Source of the DNA: Stictocephala bisonia
Taxonomy: Eukaryota; Arthropoda; Insecta; Hemiptera; Membracidae
NCBI GenBank assembly: GCA_035578905.1
Contig: JAQJVL010000002.1
Location: 3,571,229-3,635,228 of the forward strand
Direction: 5' to 3'
DNA length: 64,000 nucleotides
Part shown: one piece after another, positions 20,851-33,690 of the stretch
Numbering within the stretch: the stretch's first letter is position 1
How the letters are laid out: each line of letters starts with the position of its first letter
Position numbers and translations under genes: made by a program
The notes under the pieces: model-generated
Told to the model about the DNA's origin: nothing
Seen by the model: only the letters and a program-made list of their open reading frames with translations
Database searches by the model: none

Positions 20851-22164
20851 TATAGACCTTCCGGGATGAACCCGTGAATCTCTTTATATAAAGCAGAAAA
20901 GCTAACCAAGAGGGCGTAATTTAAGATAATTTAAGTTCTAGTAGTCCTAGCTTAAATATTAAAGATTAGTAAAATCTTTAGGTATATGAAGAGAGTATAA
21001 TCCACTAGCTTTACAAAGCAAAACATAGAATTTAATCGAAAATTAAGAATATTCAAAACATAAAAATTTAATTTTTTGAGCAAAAACGAGGACATAAAAG
21101 CTACAGGTACAGCACACATTGATATTCATTGAAAAATGTTTCAATTGGTCAGGTGATTATAAAAAAAAGAACTGGAACCTGAACTAGTGAAATAAAGACA
21201 GCTCATACAAATTCTTGATAGCTCATATGAAACAATTAACACTAGGCACAATGAGTAAAATTTAGGACGATGGAAACTCAAAGATATCTATATCATTTGT
21301 TATAAACATTCTCACACTAAATGTTTACAAAAATTTAATTTTCACTGAAAATGTAATATAAAAACCTTTGATCATAAGAAAAGTATTTTAAAATGTTAAT
21401 GTTGTATTAAATATTCAGGGATCAGTAACTAAAACAATATTTAATATTGCCAAAAGAAGAGTTCTCGTGGTATCTTTTTTGTGATTATGGATTACGAACG
21501 ATTATTTATTAGATGTATACTCTATGACATGGGTGCTAATCTTATAAGTATTGCTATTTTTTCGTAATTATTTATTCAAATATAACACCACTCTACAATC
21601 ATGTACAGGTCTAAAGCATGAATAAAAACTCTTATCTTCATTTTAATCAAAGAAAAAATGTTATTACTTGTTACTGTATAATATTCTTCCAATGCATTAT
21701 TATTTGTTTACTGTTTGAAAACATCACCCTTAACAGTTAGTAGTATGTTATAGGCTTAAACAACAAAATTATACAAATGAAAACAGTTAGGTGCAAATAA
21801 AATGCCATATCTTTAACAAACGCAACCAGAAATATTTGTGAATACATGCAATGCTTTTTATTCACTATGGGGAAATGCTTTTACTCACTATGAAAGCACT
21901 AGTCAAAAGTGTTGTCCTGAATACGATGTTCCATATTTTATTTGTCATACACGTGCCTATTGTGTTGTTTAGAATAAAACCGTCACTGAGAGTTTTCACT
22001 AGATTCCAGCTTTCCACAACAATTGCCTTTTAATAATTTGCACGTGGGTTTGCATGCAGAATTTTAACAATTTTTTTGATAAATGTATTTCTTTTTTAGA
22101 AATATTTTGTGTTAGATTTTTTTTAAAGATATTCTTTGATTATAGTCCAAATATTTCAGTATAT
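20851..22164. other. AT-rich non-coding DNA
   Basis: Nothing recognised. Confidence 0.4.
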
Positions 22165-22320
22165 TTATTTATTCATGAGATACCAATCATCAGGACATGG
22201 GCAAATGTGGATTTAGAATGAGTGTAGATTTGGTGTTGTTATTGTTGAAGGTAGAGTAATCATCACAAACGAAGGCCAACTATTCCCCAGAGAATGTCAC
22301 TATGTAATAGCCAAATAGCA
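22165..22320 (-). repeat. SINE-like family A, degenerate 3' end
   Basis: TATTTATTTATTCATGAGA, ACATGGGCAAATGTGG, GAATGAGTGTAGA and AATAGCCAAATAGC follow the order of the family A 3' part (compare 24776-24920). The T-rich left edge is the complement of an A-rich 3' tail. Confidence 0.6.
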
Positions 22321-22511
22321 AATGAAAATTATTTTGTTATCAGTTGGAAAATTTGGATCCCTCTCAAAATGTTTTATGACTTAAATTAGGATACACTAAG
22401 ACCCTTAAACCGACTTAGCTATCGCCTAATGTTTTTTTGTGAACCAATACGAATTGGCTAAAAGTAGTATTATAAACAAGGGACAGCAGAAAAAGTTTAA
22501 GTCGTAATCAT

Positions 22512-22514
<3 letters not shown>

Positions 22515-22570
<56 letters not shown>

Positions 22571-22576
22571 ATATAT
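22515..22576. repeat. (TA)n microsatellite
   Basis: An alternating T/A run with a single TT interruption at 22559-22560. Confidence 0.97.
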
Positions 22577-23861
22577 TTTAATGATTCAACTGAGAACAAC
22601 AATCAGTACTAAACGATAACAATAACAAGAAATAATATTGTATTTTTATACAATATAATAAAATACAGGTTTTATTTTTTTAAATTCTTTAGCAATATTA
22701 AATTCCTTTATTTAGGTTATTTACAAACAAATCACAAACAAATGAATGAAAAGAACACTATTTCATAATCCCTCAGGATTTTTATGGATTTACAATATCA
22801 GTGTTTCAGAAACAGAATCAAAAAGTTTTTTTGTAAATAATTTTATAATATTAATAAACTAAAATAATTTATAACTTAATATACGAGTAGAGTATTTAAT
22901 AACTTTTATAACTTTTTTCTTCTGATTATAATATAGTGTAATTTGAATTTTATTTTGAATAATTCAAATATTTTGCCAAAGAATATACTTCAACTATTTT
23001 GAGTTAGTTTCTTGTTTTAAGTAGCCCTAATATCTTCCATGTGGTATTGTTCTCCTCAGAAAAAAATTACCTTCAGAAATAATTAACAATCTGTCCAGAC
23101 GTGGTTTATTGTAATATTAATGGTTACTTATTATTTTTTTTCATTTATATATTATTATACTTATTTATTAGTCTATTTATACCTCAAATCTTTGCAACGT
23201 TCATCAAACCAAGTAAATAATATCTTCATTGACTGACAATACCCACTTATTGTTACCATTCTGACACGCACTAAATCCAGTTGTGGTAGTATTTCAAAAA
23301 GCTGGCAGCCTAACTTAAATGCTATATTTTTATGTATACTGTACTGGACAAATGAGGTAATACATAAATATATACTTTTTTAAGGACAAGCCAATTTCCT
23401 TTTTACCATAGGCAATTCTCCATAGACGTTTGATATGTGCATGGAAATTATTCAGTCAGGGTTAGAGGTAGCACCAGTCAAATTCAAGGTGAATGTTACT
23501 GACAAAAATTACTTCAATTCAAGGCCATTGTTCGAATCTTTACTATATTTGTTGGAGCCCTTACTACCTCTAACTACTCCGGCTCAAACGCCTACAACTC
23601 GGCCACTGGCTCTCCGAATACAGCACTGCAATTGACATGCTATTCTAAAGTAAGTTTATATTATTGGTAAAATATAGGTTTATAATCTACCGTAATTTGA
23701 TTTTTTTTATTTATTGAATACAAGCATAATAACAACTAAAACGAGAAAAATTGATTTTGAGAAAATAAATGTATCTTTGTAAAATAATACAAAAATAAAA
23801 ACATCAAACCGTTTACTAAACCCTTGCTCGCATATTCATACATTCACAAGTAAATGACTAC
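22577..23861. other. AT-rich non-coding DNA
   Basis: The 23435-23640 stretch is less AT-rich and holds a 66-codon frame with an inverted GTTAGAGGTA / TACCTCTAAC pair (23460, 23566). It resembles degraded repeat rather than a gene. Confidence 0.35.
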
Positions 23862-24770
23862 GTGTAGTGAAGTTCTGGAACGGAATTACACTGAATGTGA
23901 ACGAGATACTTTAGGCTGAATGGCCCGCTACAACTGTGGCAATTCAAAGAAACTTCGTTGAACCTTTGAGGTAAGTGGGGGTGAAAACACTTCAGAGATG
24001 TACCTATGTAGTGTACCACAGTATAATACTTTAGGCTGAATGGCCCACTACAACTGAGGCAATTCAAGGAAACTTCGATGAACCTTTGAGGTAAGTGGGG
24101 GTGAAAACACTTCAGAGATGTACCTATGTAGTGTGCCACAGTATAGTACTTTAGGCTGAATGGCCCGCTACAACTGAGGCAATTCAAGGAAACTTCGTTG
24201 AACCTTTGAGGTAAGTGGGGATGAAAACACTTCAGAGATGTACCTATGTAGTGTGCCACAGTATAGTACTTTAGGCTGAATGGCCCGCTACAACTGAGGC
24301 AATTCAAGGAAACTTCGTTGAACCTTTGAGGTAAGTGGGGGTGAAAACACTTCAGAGATGTACCTATATAGTGTGCCACAGTATAGTACTTTAGGCTGAA
24401 TGGCCCGCTACAACTGAGGCAATTCAAGGAAACTTCGTTGAACCTTTGAGGTAAGTGGGGGTGAAAACACTTCAGAGATGTACATATGTAGTGTACCACA
24501 GTATAATACTTCCTCATTAGTACTTTAGGCTGAATGGCCCGCTACAACTGTGGCAATTCAAGGAAACTTCGTTGAACCTTTGAGGTAAGTGGGGGTGAAA
24601 ACACTTCAGAGATGTACCTATGTAGTGTGCCACAGTATAGTACTTTAGGCTGAATGGCCCGCTACAACTGAGGCAATTCAAGGAAACTTCGTTGAACCTT
24701 TGAGGTAAGTGGGGGTGAAAACACTTCAGAGATGTACCTATGTAGTGTGCCACAGTATAATACTTTCTCA
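23862..24770. repeat. 120-bp satellite array, ~7 units
   Basis: Five and a bit units of exactly 120 bases run to 24508, then a 13-14-base insertion (CTTCCTCATTAG) precedes two more units. The array closes with the near-identical CTTTCTCATTAG at ~24762. Unit words: TACTTTAGGCTGAATGGCCC, GCTACAACTGAGGCAATTCA, AACCTTTGAGGTAAGTGGGG, CACTTCAGAGATGTACCTAT. Units differ by only a few bases. Because 120 is divisible by three, a 219-codon minus-strand frame spans the array; it is a by-product. Confidence 0.97.
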
Positions 24771-24775
24771 TTAGT

Positions 24776-25222
24776 ATTCATTATTTATCATTAAGACACC
24801 GATCCTATAGATATGGGCAAATATAAGGAGTGAATGAGTGTAGAAGAACATGTTTAGACATTGTTACTAATTAAGTTCAATTGTTCGTTTGAAAGAGCCA
24901 CATATTAATATCCCAATAATCAGAGCATCTAAGGGACTTATTTATAAATATGCGTAGAATCTGAACCACGTAATATTGGCCTGACTTTAAACCTACTTAC
25001 AAGCCTGATACTTGATTTTCTTCCCTTCACAACATCCGAAACCTGACCACCCCCTAACACGGACACACTAGACTTCCCTAGTAGTCTCTATGTCGATGGT
25101 AACCATTGAGCGGACGCCTTGTTAGTATTGAGAGAATCGAGTATAGAACATATCGCCTACAATCTCCACAACACTTTGTCCCCAAGTAGCTGGGTTACAT
25201 CACTGCGCAACTAGTGCCAAAA
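24776..25222 (-). repeat. SINE-like family A, near full length
   Basis: It starts (plus-strand view) ATTAAGACACCGATCCTATAG, holds GAATCTGAACCACGTA, CACTAGACTTCCCTAGTAG, AACCATTGAGCGGACGCC and CCCCAAGTAGCTGGGTTACA, and ends ACTAGTGCC. The T-rich ATTCATTATTTATC at the left is the complement of its tail and joins the 120-bp satellite. Confidence 0.85.
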
Positions 25223-26535
25223 TTTAAAATATTCCACCAAACACCTACGTGGTTTTCGTGTGAAACTATGAACTTTAAAAGAACACAAATAATTTGTTAT
25301 GGGCCTGTATAGAACATTACTCTATGAATAGTCAAGTAATCACTATTGAGTTTGTTAAATTAATATATATTAAAATGTTTTATCTAGGATTTATAACAGC
25401 GTGCTCAGTATGTTTGGATCTTCTTTCAGCAAAATTAAGAAATAACTACATCTGTATTAAAGATGCCTGTATAGAACTTATTTTTATAACATAAATCAGA
25501 ATATGGACAAGAAAATTAACAAAAAATTAACTGCAAGCATTTATTTAGGGATATGGCAAATGTACGCTCAGATTAGATTTTAACTTTAGTTAAATTTTGT
25601 TTAAATTTTTAAAGTTACATAATCAATTTATAAAAGTGTTACATAATAAAACTTCATAATACCTTATATAAAGAAACAACAGTTAAATTTAATTATAGAA
25701 GTTTACCTGTCAATTATGCATTTGCTTATATTTACTCATAATTATAAACCCCTGGAAGTTTATTTTATTTTTTTATATTTACCAAACATTAAGTAGAGAA
25801 ATAATTTTAATAAATTGTCAGGTACAATATGGAATATATACATAGAGCCTAACCAAATAAATAATATTTTCAATTATCATATATTTAAAAAGAATATGAC
25901 CACCTTTACAATTTATATTTGAAAATGAAAATAATAATATACTTAAGATTATTTCTATAAAAAATTCAGTTTCAGTGAACATTTTCTTCAGCTGATAGGA
26001 CTATTACCTCTAAAAATTGAGTGTTCAAAATAACTGTCCAAAGTTCAGGCTGTCGAGACCAACTTTAAAGTGAATGTTTAACAACTCGCCCCCAACTCTA
26101 AACCTCAAATTTTCCAACATCTTAATTATCTTTACCGCAAACTGTCAACGATTTAACGTGTAAGATACAAAGATCCACCACTCTTGTTGATTGTATTTTA
26201 AGACTTAACAGAACTCAATCCAAACACTTTATTCATAATTACAAATGCTACATTAAATAATGAAAAGATATCAATTAATTATCTACAGAAACACAAATTA
26301 TGATTAAACATAAATAAATGTATTATAAAAATACACAAATGCTACATATCCCTCACTTAACAAGATTACTTTTTAAAGAATATTATTTTCTGCAACTTTC
26401 TGGCAGGATATGAATTCGGTCAATTAATTGGAGCTATGGTGGAAATATTGAACTCCAGTTAATCCATTAAGAAAGTGCTTCCGAGCACATTATGTAATCA
26501 GCACATCCTGTACCTCCCTAAACAGCAGCCATGAA
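25223..26535. other. AT-rich non-coding DNA
   Basis: Nothing recognised. A GC-richer patch at 26030-26115 has no motif. Confidence 0.4.
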
Positions 26536-26543
26536 AAAATGAG

Positions 26544-26668
26544 CACCCATACACGTACGGTGGTGTTGAACCACCCACCCACCCATACACGTACGGTGGT
26601 GTTGAACCACCCACCCACCCATACACGTACGGTGGTTTTGATCCACCCACCCACCTATACACATACCC
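26544..26668 (-). repeat. 36-bp minisatellite, ~3.4 units, inverted
   Basis: CCCATACACGTACGGTGGTG and TTGAACCACCCACCCA alternate with a 36-base period. This is the reverse-strand form of the array at 13492. It ends only ~40 bases from a family A tail. Confidence 0.95.
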
Positions 26669-26707
26669 AAGCCACGGGAATGAGTGGCTTATTTTTCATT
26701 TTTCATC

Positions 26708-26978
26708 TCTAAGACGCCGATCGTAGAGATATGGGCGAGGAGGAGTGAATGAGTGTGATGAGTGTAGATGAACGAGTGTAGTCATTGTTACTATCTGAGT
26801 TCTACTTAGCTCAGAAAGGACTATTTATTAATAGCCCAATAGCCAGGGCAATTATGGGACTTACAGCTTTACGTAGAATCCGAACCACGTAGTGTTGGTC
26901 TGATTTTCAGCTAACTGATAAGTCTAGTTCTCTCCCCTACACAACATCCGAACCTTGACCACCATTCAACACAGGTTT
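26708..26978 (-). repeat. SINE-like family A, head missing
   Basis: From the 3' end (TAAGACGCCGATCGTAGAGA) through CCGAACCACGTAGTGTTGG to CACCATTCAACACAGG, where the match stops abruptly. About 170 bases of head are missing, as expected of 5' truncation. Confidence 0.85.
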
Positions 26979-27080
26979 TGGACAATGTAGGAATCAGTCC
27001 CTTCTCCTTCTGCAAGTACACTTGTTCACCAACATGAAAATCTATGAGATGATATGAGTATTTTTATAGTACTCACGAGA

Positions 27081-27512
27081 AGTGCAATTCTGTAACGCAG
27101 CTACTTAGGGATAACATGCTGTAAACATTGTAGGCGACAGGTTCTATGTTCAGTCCTCCTAATATTGTCATGGCGTCCGCTCAATGGTTACTATCAATAT
27201 TGACACTGCCAGAGAAGTCTGGGGTGTCCATGTTAGGTGATTCTCAGGGTCCAGATGCTGATTAGGGAAGAGAACTGAGTATCAGGCCAGTAAATTAATT
27301 GAACATCGAACCAATCGAGGTTCGATTCCACGTATCTTTAGGTCCCATAATTTCCCTGGCGATTAGGCTATCAATAAATGGTTCTTTCTGAAGGACAATT
27401 TGCCACAGTTACTAAGGATGGCTATACTCGTACTCTTTTTCTATACTCTTCGAACTAATTCGTTCATCATATTCACCCATATATCTGCGATCGGCGTCTT
27501 AGTAAAGAATAA
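27081..27512 (+). repeat. SINE-like family A, near full length
   Basis: AGTGCAATTCTGTAACGCAG, GCTACTTAGGGATAACATG, GCGACAGGTTCTATG, GGCGTCCGCTCAATGG, then AGGTTCGATTCCACG and ATCTGCGATCGGCGTCTTAG. It lies head to head with the inverted copy at 26708, ~100 bases apart. Confidence 0.85.
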
Positions 27513-29298
27513 TATGAATAATAAGTAATAATACGGTTTTTGGCTTTAACCCTTTAAGGTTTCTTGAAGGGTGAGCGATAGGTTTTCGGAGACGAATCGT
27601 GGAACTTATTGATGCAACTAAATTCACCTCCACCCAGACAAAATGTATTTGTAGTTCTTCAATATATAATAAACACACTTTAACTTCTAATAGCAAAATA
27701 TAACTTTTTTAACTAAATTGTTTCATTCTCTAGCTGAATTTAAAATATGATTCATCACTTAAGATACGTTTCAAATAAAACTTGACATTTAGTATGTTAT
27801 GTATTTCTCTGCTTTCCTTAACGTATCACTCAATGTTTCACCAACAGTTACAGATAACATCCATATAACTTTATTAATATTTATTGTCAACAATATTAAG
27901 TTTCTATATTAGAGCTGTTCATAAAAAAATCACATTCACATATTATTAAAATATAATGAAGTTCTCAAAAACAAGCTAACATATTGATTCTTTGTCATAT
28001 CATATTTTTTTAGGTATTTGAATAAATTAGAGCTATCATCATATTACGCAAAAAGACATTTAATCTTTATTAAAAATAAAGATGTTGTTAATAGCACATA
28101 CATTCATTTTATAATTTAAATTATATATGTTAACTAAATAGAACAAGGGTGTTGTCGATTTTGGCATTAAATTTATTTTGATATCATAAAATATATATTA
28201 AAAAACCAACGAACAATTATGAACATTTTGAAAACCCAAAAACATTGTTTTCTTTGATACCGAGTAACATTTATCCTGATCAAGAATATAACAGGTTTTT
28301 TTTTCGAACCAGTATCAAGTGCGTTAGTGCTGGAATCATGGATTTTAGTTAGGTTATGTTTTGTTAGGATATTTTTTTATATGTAAGGTTACGATAAGAT
28401 GATTTTGTTGTATTGGGTTAGGATAGGTGAGATCTTTGTTAGATTAATGTTTTCATAGTTATGACAGGTATTGACGATATCTAACCAATAAAAACTGCCC
28501 TAAGCAATAAAACATAACCTTGCCTAAGCCAGTAACTCACATGTTTTACGGAATCAAGCTCTTAATATTAAAAATCCCATATTTATTATTAGGATGAGAT
28601 CTATAGTTTTAGAATCTATGTTTAAAAAAATATGTTTTCCTATTTCTTGGTTTCTATAATTTTTCAAGTAACAATCATATCCATCTTGTATCTTTGTGAT
28701 TTATACAATACCAAATCAAATTTCAGCCAATAAACGTCGACGGCCCTACTCTATAAAAATAGTATTATAAATATGTAGATCAATAAAACATTATTAAACA
28801 TTAACCACCTATCTAGATAAAAAAAATTACCGTACTTAAATAGTTGACACATTTCTATTACTTCATAAAACTAATTTGTCTCTAAACGATTATTGCGTTT
28901 GTAGAATTGTGTACTTTCACTTAAATTTAAATGAACCACATTGATTCGGAATTGTACTCGAAAATAAACTCCATATGTTGGGAACGGTTTGATCTACTGT
29001 ACTTTTCTGCTCCATTGAACAAATTGTTCACATCCGGAAACGGAAATAAGAAAGAGTTAACGTAATTTTGTCATGCAGCCGTTTTCCCAAACTCCTTTAA
29101 CTTCTTTCCTTTTACCATTTAGCACAAAATGTCACAACTTCTGTCACATTTATTTCTTTTACTGTCACGTTTTTAGTTTTAAAGAATACCATCTAAATTG
29201 TATCTATCATTGAAGAGAATTATTTAACAATTTATTATATTACAGAGATTATTGTTTACTTTTGTAAGGTTATGTTTTCAGCAAACCTAATACAATGT
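27513..29298. other. AT-rich non-coding DNA
   Basis: A few GGTTAGG-like words occur at 28335-28440. The 65-codon frame at 27499-27696 has no motif. Nothing else recognised. Confidence 0.4.
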
Positions 29299-29299
29299 A

Positions 29300-29345
<46 letters not shown>
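29299..29345. repeat. (TA)n microsatellite
   Basis: An uninterrupted alternating TA run of about 45 bases. Confidence 0.97.
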
Positions 29346-29643
29346 TATGTCACTATGTAGGAAAACTTAACTACTTTATATAGCTTTTATTTTTTTCTAA
29401 AAGCATATTTCATAGCTAGAATTTTAAACAATATTATCTCTTTTGGCTAATTTAGCAATTTAAAGAAAAGTGTTTACATCGTGGATATAATAAATCCATT
29501 GTTGTAAAATAAATTAGTATTGCAAGGTATTAGCACTCTTTATTAACGAATAAAATTATTGAGATAAACTTAATATAGCTTCACTAATTCTACACTTTTC
29601 AGTCCATGACTAGCTCATGATATGTAAAACAGGTCAATTACTC

Positions 29644-29827
29644 TTTGGCCTCTTGCTAGCCTGACGGTTAGCACTCCTGACTTCAATGCAGGATGTCGCG
29701 GGTTCAAATCCCGGGAGGTTTGACTAATTTTAGCTTTATGGGTTTGAATCGCTGTCCCATAACAATGTTTAAATATGTTAAGTGCCACTGTCGTTGAAAT
29801 AAATAAAATAAAAAATAAACATAAGAA
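29644..29827 (+). mobile_element. tRNA-derived SINE with 8-bp target duplication
   Basis: The head carries an A box (CTAGCCTGACGGTTAGCAC) and a strong B box (CGGGTTCAAATCCCGGG). The body ends GTGCCACTGTCGTTG, followed by an A-rich tail of AAATA units. AATTACTC is present exactly at 29636-29643 and again at 29828-29835, so it arrived by target-primed reverse transcription. It is not a tRNA gene: the seven bases 5' of the A box do not pair with those 3' of the T arm. Pol III would be the natural transcriber; a LINE in trans the mobiliser. Confidence 0.88.
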
Positions 29828-29835
29828 AATTACTC

Positions 29836-30837
29836 GTGGGAATGTTCAACTTTATATTTATGTCATAAAAACTAATTATTATTGGGTATAAACCTTTAAC
29901 CTAGTTATTTCTGGAATTATACCCCAATTTATAAGAGTTCGATTCCTTGGCATTTAATGCTGTTATTATTTTATGATATACATTTAATGGTGGTATCATT
30001 ATATGATACACATTTAATACAGTATTTCTTGCCAAGTAATATTTGTTTATTTCGTTAATTTTTTTTTAATGTATACTGAAATGCTTCAACTAATATATAC
30101 ACAAGAAATATCTACGGTTTGTAAGGTTTTAGAAGTAAAATCTTATAGTGCGCTTGTTTGGAACTCTTTTTTCCTTAATAACTTAAAATAGTCGCAAAGT
30201 TCCTACATTTTTAAAGCTTGAATACAAATTAAACGATATTATTTTACATGCACTAATAAGTATGTCGTTTTCAGTTTTAACCAGCTTTAAAAATAATACA
30301 CATTATTTACTATTTACGTTAATTTAAGCTTCATATTTTTTTCATTACAACTAAGTCTCATCTGACCATTTGTCCTGGGTTTAGAATATCGTCCTTGATT
30401 TTACTGTAGTTTACCTCGATAGTTTTGGAGGAAACATTATGAAAATTATAATGAATAGTACCATAATTTCCAAAACATCTATAGTGTTTCATGGTTTGCA
30501 GTTTTGTGATATTACAAATTAAAAATGTATTGGAACTTTTAAATTATTTTGAACTTGCGCTTTTTAACATGTATTAATTCACGACGTTTTCTTAAACTGT
30601 ATATGTACAATATTATAGTGTGCCAGTTTAAAACTCTTTACTTTTTTTGACTGTTTAAAATTTAACATTGTAAAATTGCTAGTTATTTTTCATTAAATTA
30701 CATCACAAACAGGTATTACTATGTTATAAAATATACTAAATCATACTAACTATCTTGATATTACACAGTAATATAAAAATTGGAAGTATTCGATTAAAAA
30801 AAACACATGATTTCCCTGCTGTAAAGTTGCAACAATT
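29836..30837. other. AT-rich non-coding DNA
   Basis: A small direct duplication at 29955-30018 (ATTTAATGCTG/ATTTAATGGTG... ATGATACACATTTAAT) is the only structure seen. Confidence 0.4.
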
Positions 30838-30930
30838 GTTTGTTTATTTTATTTATTTATTGTTCCAACAGTAAAAGCCATTTACAAATGTTACAAATCT
30901 GATGCATGACAGTCTGAATAGGAACAAGAG
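30838..30930 (-). repeat. Possible LINE/SINE 3' end with (AATA)n tail, inverted
   Basis: On the minus strand GTAACATTTGTAAATGGC and TTTTACTGTTGGAACAA lead into AATAAATAAATAAAATAAAC. The tail shape suggests a retroposed 3' end. No second copy here, so the family is not known. Confidence 0.35.
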
Positions 30931-32429
30931 GTAAATGTTCATGAATTTTGTATTCATGAATGTATGAAATTCATGAAAATTTAAATTCCTTTTCAAGTAT
31001 ATTATAGTTATTAAAATATAAACATATAAAGTAATTCTAAAAATGAAACTTTTTACGAATTTATAGATGTAATAATTTGCAAATAGTCATTGTTGTAAGG
31101 GCAGTTTTTAAATATGGATTCTGTGCATACAAGGTTTTATGAGAATTTTATTGAAAAAAAAAATTAATATAAGATTGAACATAGAATTTTAAATGACTAA
31201 TATTGAATTACTATTAGTATCTTGTGTTAGTCTAATTGCAATAATTCCCACAATACTTTGCGAGAAATAAAATAGCTTTTTAAGCTTGTCTATAACTAAT
31301 TATATCATGTATCCATTCATTAACTATGAAGAAGCCATTATAAATGTAGATGTATTTATTTCAAACTTGTAGCCAGAGTTATAAAATATCATTAAGAAAC
31401 ACTATTACCTTAGCTAAAAATATATAGAGTTAAAAAAATTACGTTACTTGAAGGTGATCTTAAAATAAGCCAATATGACACAAGTATCGCACAGAGTACT
31501 TCTGAAACTAGTTTTTATAAATGTAAAACAGCCATATAAAAAACAAAACAAAGAGTGATTAAAAAATATTTAAAAGTTATTTTCCATTACTTTAATAAAG
31601 TGATTACCAAGTACAATGAATTCCAAGCAAACCCTACTTGTGAATGTGTAGACTACGTGAGCTCGTAAAATCCATTTGTCTCCGAGGTTGGCAACAATGA
31701 TGTCATTGTATCTCTATGACGTCGTTATTCAAATCATTGAGAGGAGTATTGTTAGAGATAAAGATGAATGATTTTATAGTTTTACGCTCTATATAAGCTT
31801 ACTCACCCGATTTTTGCAGTAAAAATTATTTTGAAATAAAAATTGAACTTTTTATACTATACATTTACTAAGAGGATTAGTTTTAAAGAATTTTTTTGTA
31901 ATAAATATGGAAAATTTAATTACTAGATTTAAATAGACTTGGTATACATATAATGTTCACAGTGTTTTATATTTAAGACATATTTAATAGTGGTAATGAT
32001 GTGTTGCTCTTAATATGCTGTATCATATTGATATGCTAAAAAATTACATTTTAAATTTACGCTAAAATGTAATATTTAATTATATAAATACTAGCAATTT
32101 AGGCTAGAGGCGTAAAATTTATTAGTATAATGTCATTTATGTTTTATCCAAGAATCCCAGACTTTTTTTTATATCCCAGAATGTTATATCCTGTCTTAAA
32201 TAAATCTATAACTTATATTTACTACACAATATGTTGTATAAATTATATGTAAATTTCACCAAAATTAATTTAAGTATCATCTAGGATTTTTTTACAAAAT
32301 GTTTACTTTATCGCATGTTGGTGATGTTTTAATTTTAAAACAAAATGAACTTATCAAATTTACTAGCGTAGGGAAGGTTTCACTTTAGCCCTTTTTCAAA
32401 CTAGTCTGTTTTGATCAATTTTGTTTTTT
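30931..32429. other. AT-rich non-coding DNA
   Basis: Nothing recognised over 1.5 kb. Confidence 0.4.
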
Positions 32430-32755
32430 TCCAATTTTCACTCCCCACAATTCCTTGGTCCCCTTTTAGAATATAATCTTCAGTTTTTCTCTCTCATCGC
32501 CCATTCTCTTCATAACTAACCCTATTTTGCCATCTTAATACCTTCACTATCCTGCAAATCCGACACAATAGCTTTCCCTATTTTCATCCTTCCTCCTGAG
32601 TGTCCTTGTTTCAACACACATAACAGTATCAATAAAACAGTTCTTGAAACATTTTCTTAGATTTGTATCTAATTGCCCATCAAACATTATCCTTCTTTAG
32701 TTAAAAAAACGTTCTTTTATATTAGCAATTATTCTTTTTACTTTCCTCTTTTACC
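32430..32755 (-). pseudogene. RTE-like LINE reverse-transcriptase C-terminal remnant
   Basis: Minus-strand reading from ~32741 gives VKRIIANIKERFFN, one stop, RRIMFDGQLDTNLRKCFKNC, FIDTVMCVETRTLRRKDENR, then after a frame change VLRWQNRVSYEE. This follows, in order, the conserved segment after the RT thumb in RTE-type and related arthropod LINEs (RIAMAKEAF, LRK..KCY, ETWTLRK.D, W..RVSNEEVL). The plus strand is conspicuously pyrimidine-rich here, unlike the neighbours. It holds at least one stop and one shift and no start codon, so it is a dead fragment. The first 36 bases of the range may be non-coding. The 32-bp minisatellite begins ~215 bases away. Confidence 0.72.
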
Positions 32756-32964
32756 TTATGTCTTCCTTCTTCAATCGTGGTTTGTAAGAATATAAAATAT
32801 TCGTGATTTTGATGCCCCTCAGTGCCATAGTAACTGTTTAAGTGATTTCCCCGTGATATTGCCACATCGTATCTGCTACGCTTCAACTCTTAATTTAGTT
32901 TAATTCGAAGATACTTAACTAAGATACTACCAATATGCCCCAGCGAAATACCCCCACCATACCA

Positions 32965-33690
32965 CACGCCCAACTACATACGTTACATGATAAAGACCTA
33001 CCCACCCATACAGGTTACATGATAAATACCTACCCACCCACACACGTTACATGATAAAGACCTACCCACCCATACACGTTACATGATAAAGACCTACCCA
33101 CCCACATATGTTACATGATAAAGACCTACCAACCCACACACGTTACATGATAAAGACCTACCAACCCACACACGTTACATGATAAAGACCTACCCACCCA
33201 TACACGTTACATGATAAAGACCTACCCACCCACACACGTTACATGATAAAGACCTACCCACCCTCACACGTTACATGATAAAGACCTACCCACCCACACA
33301 CGTTACATGATAAAGACCTACCCACCCATACACGTTTCATGATAAAGACCTACCCACCCACATATGTTACATGATAAAGACCTACCAACCCACACACGTT
33401 ACATGATAAAGACCTACCAACCCATACACGTTACATGATAAAGAACTACCCACCCACACACACGTTACTTGATAGAGACCTACCCACCCACACACGTTAC
33501 ATGATAAAGACCTACCCACCAACACACGTTACATGATAAAGACCTACCCACCCACACACGATAGATGAAAGACCTACCCACCCAGACATGTTATATGATA
33601 AATACCTACCCACCCACACACGTTACATGATAAAGACCTACCCACCCGCACATGTTACATGATAAATACCTACCCACCCACACATATATG
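32965..33690 (-). repeat. 32-bp minisatellite array, ~22 units
   Basis: The unit is CTACCCACCCACACACGT followed by TACATGATAAAGAC, 32 bases, with A/T and CAC/TAC variation, occasional CC-to-AA changes (CTACCAACCC) and a few short units (near 33555). The word CTACCCACCCATACACGT is also part of the 36-bp minisatellite (reverse strand), so the two arrays share a core. Strand is assigned by that relation only. Confidence 0.97.

Noticed and set aside
23858..24771. 219- and 84-codon minus-strand frames of 40-residue repeats
   Set aside because: By-product of the 120-bp satellite; the linker alone interrupts it and there is no start context or domain.
29644..29730. Functional tRNA gene
   Set aside because: Good A and B boxes but no acceptor-stem pairing; A-rich tail and target duplication show a SINE.
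32965..33690. CRISPR-like regular array
   Set aside because: Units are contiguous with no variable spacers, and the context is a eukaryotic genome; it is a minisatellite.
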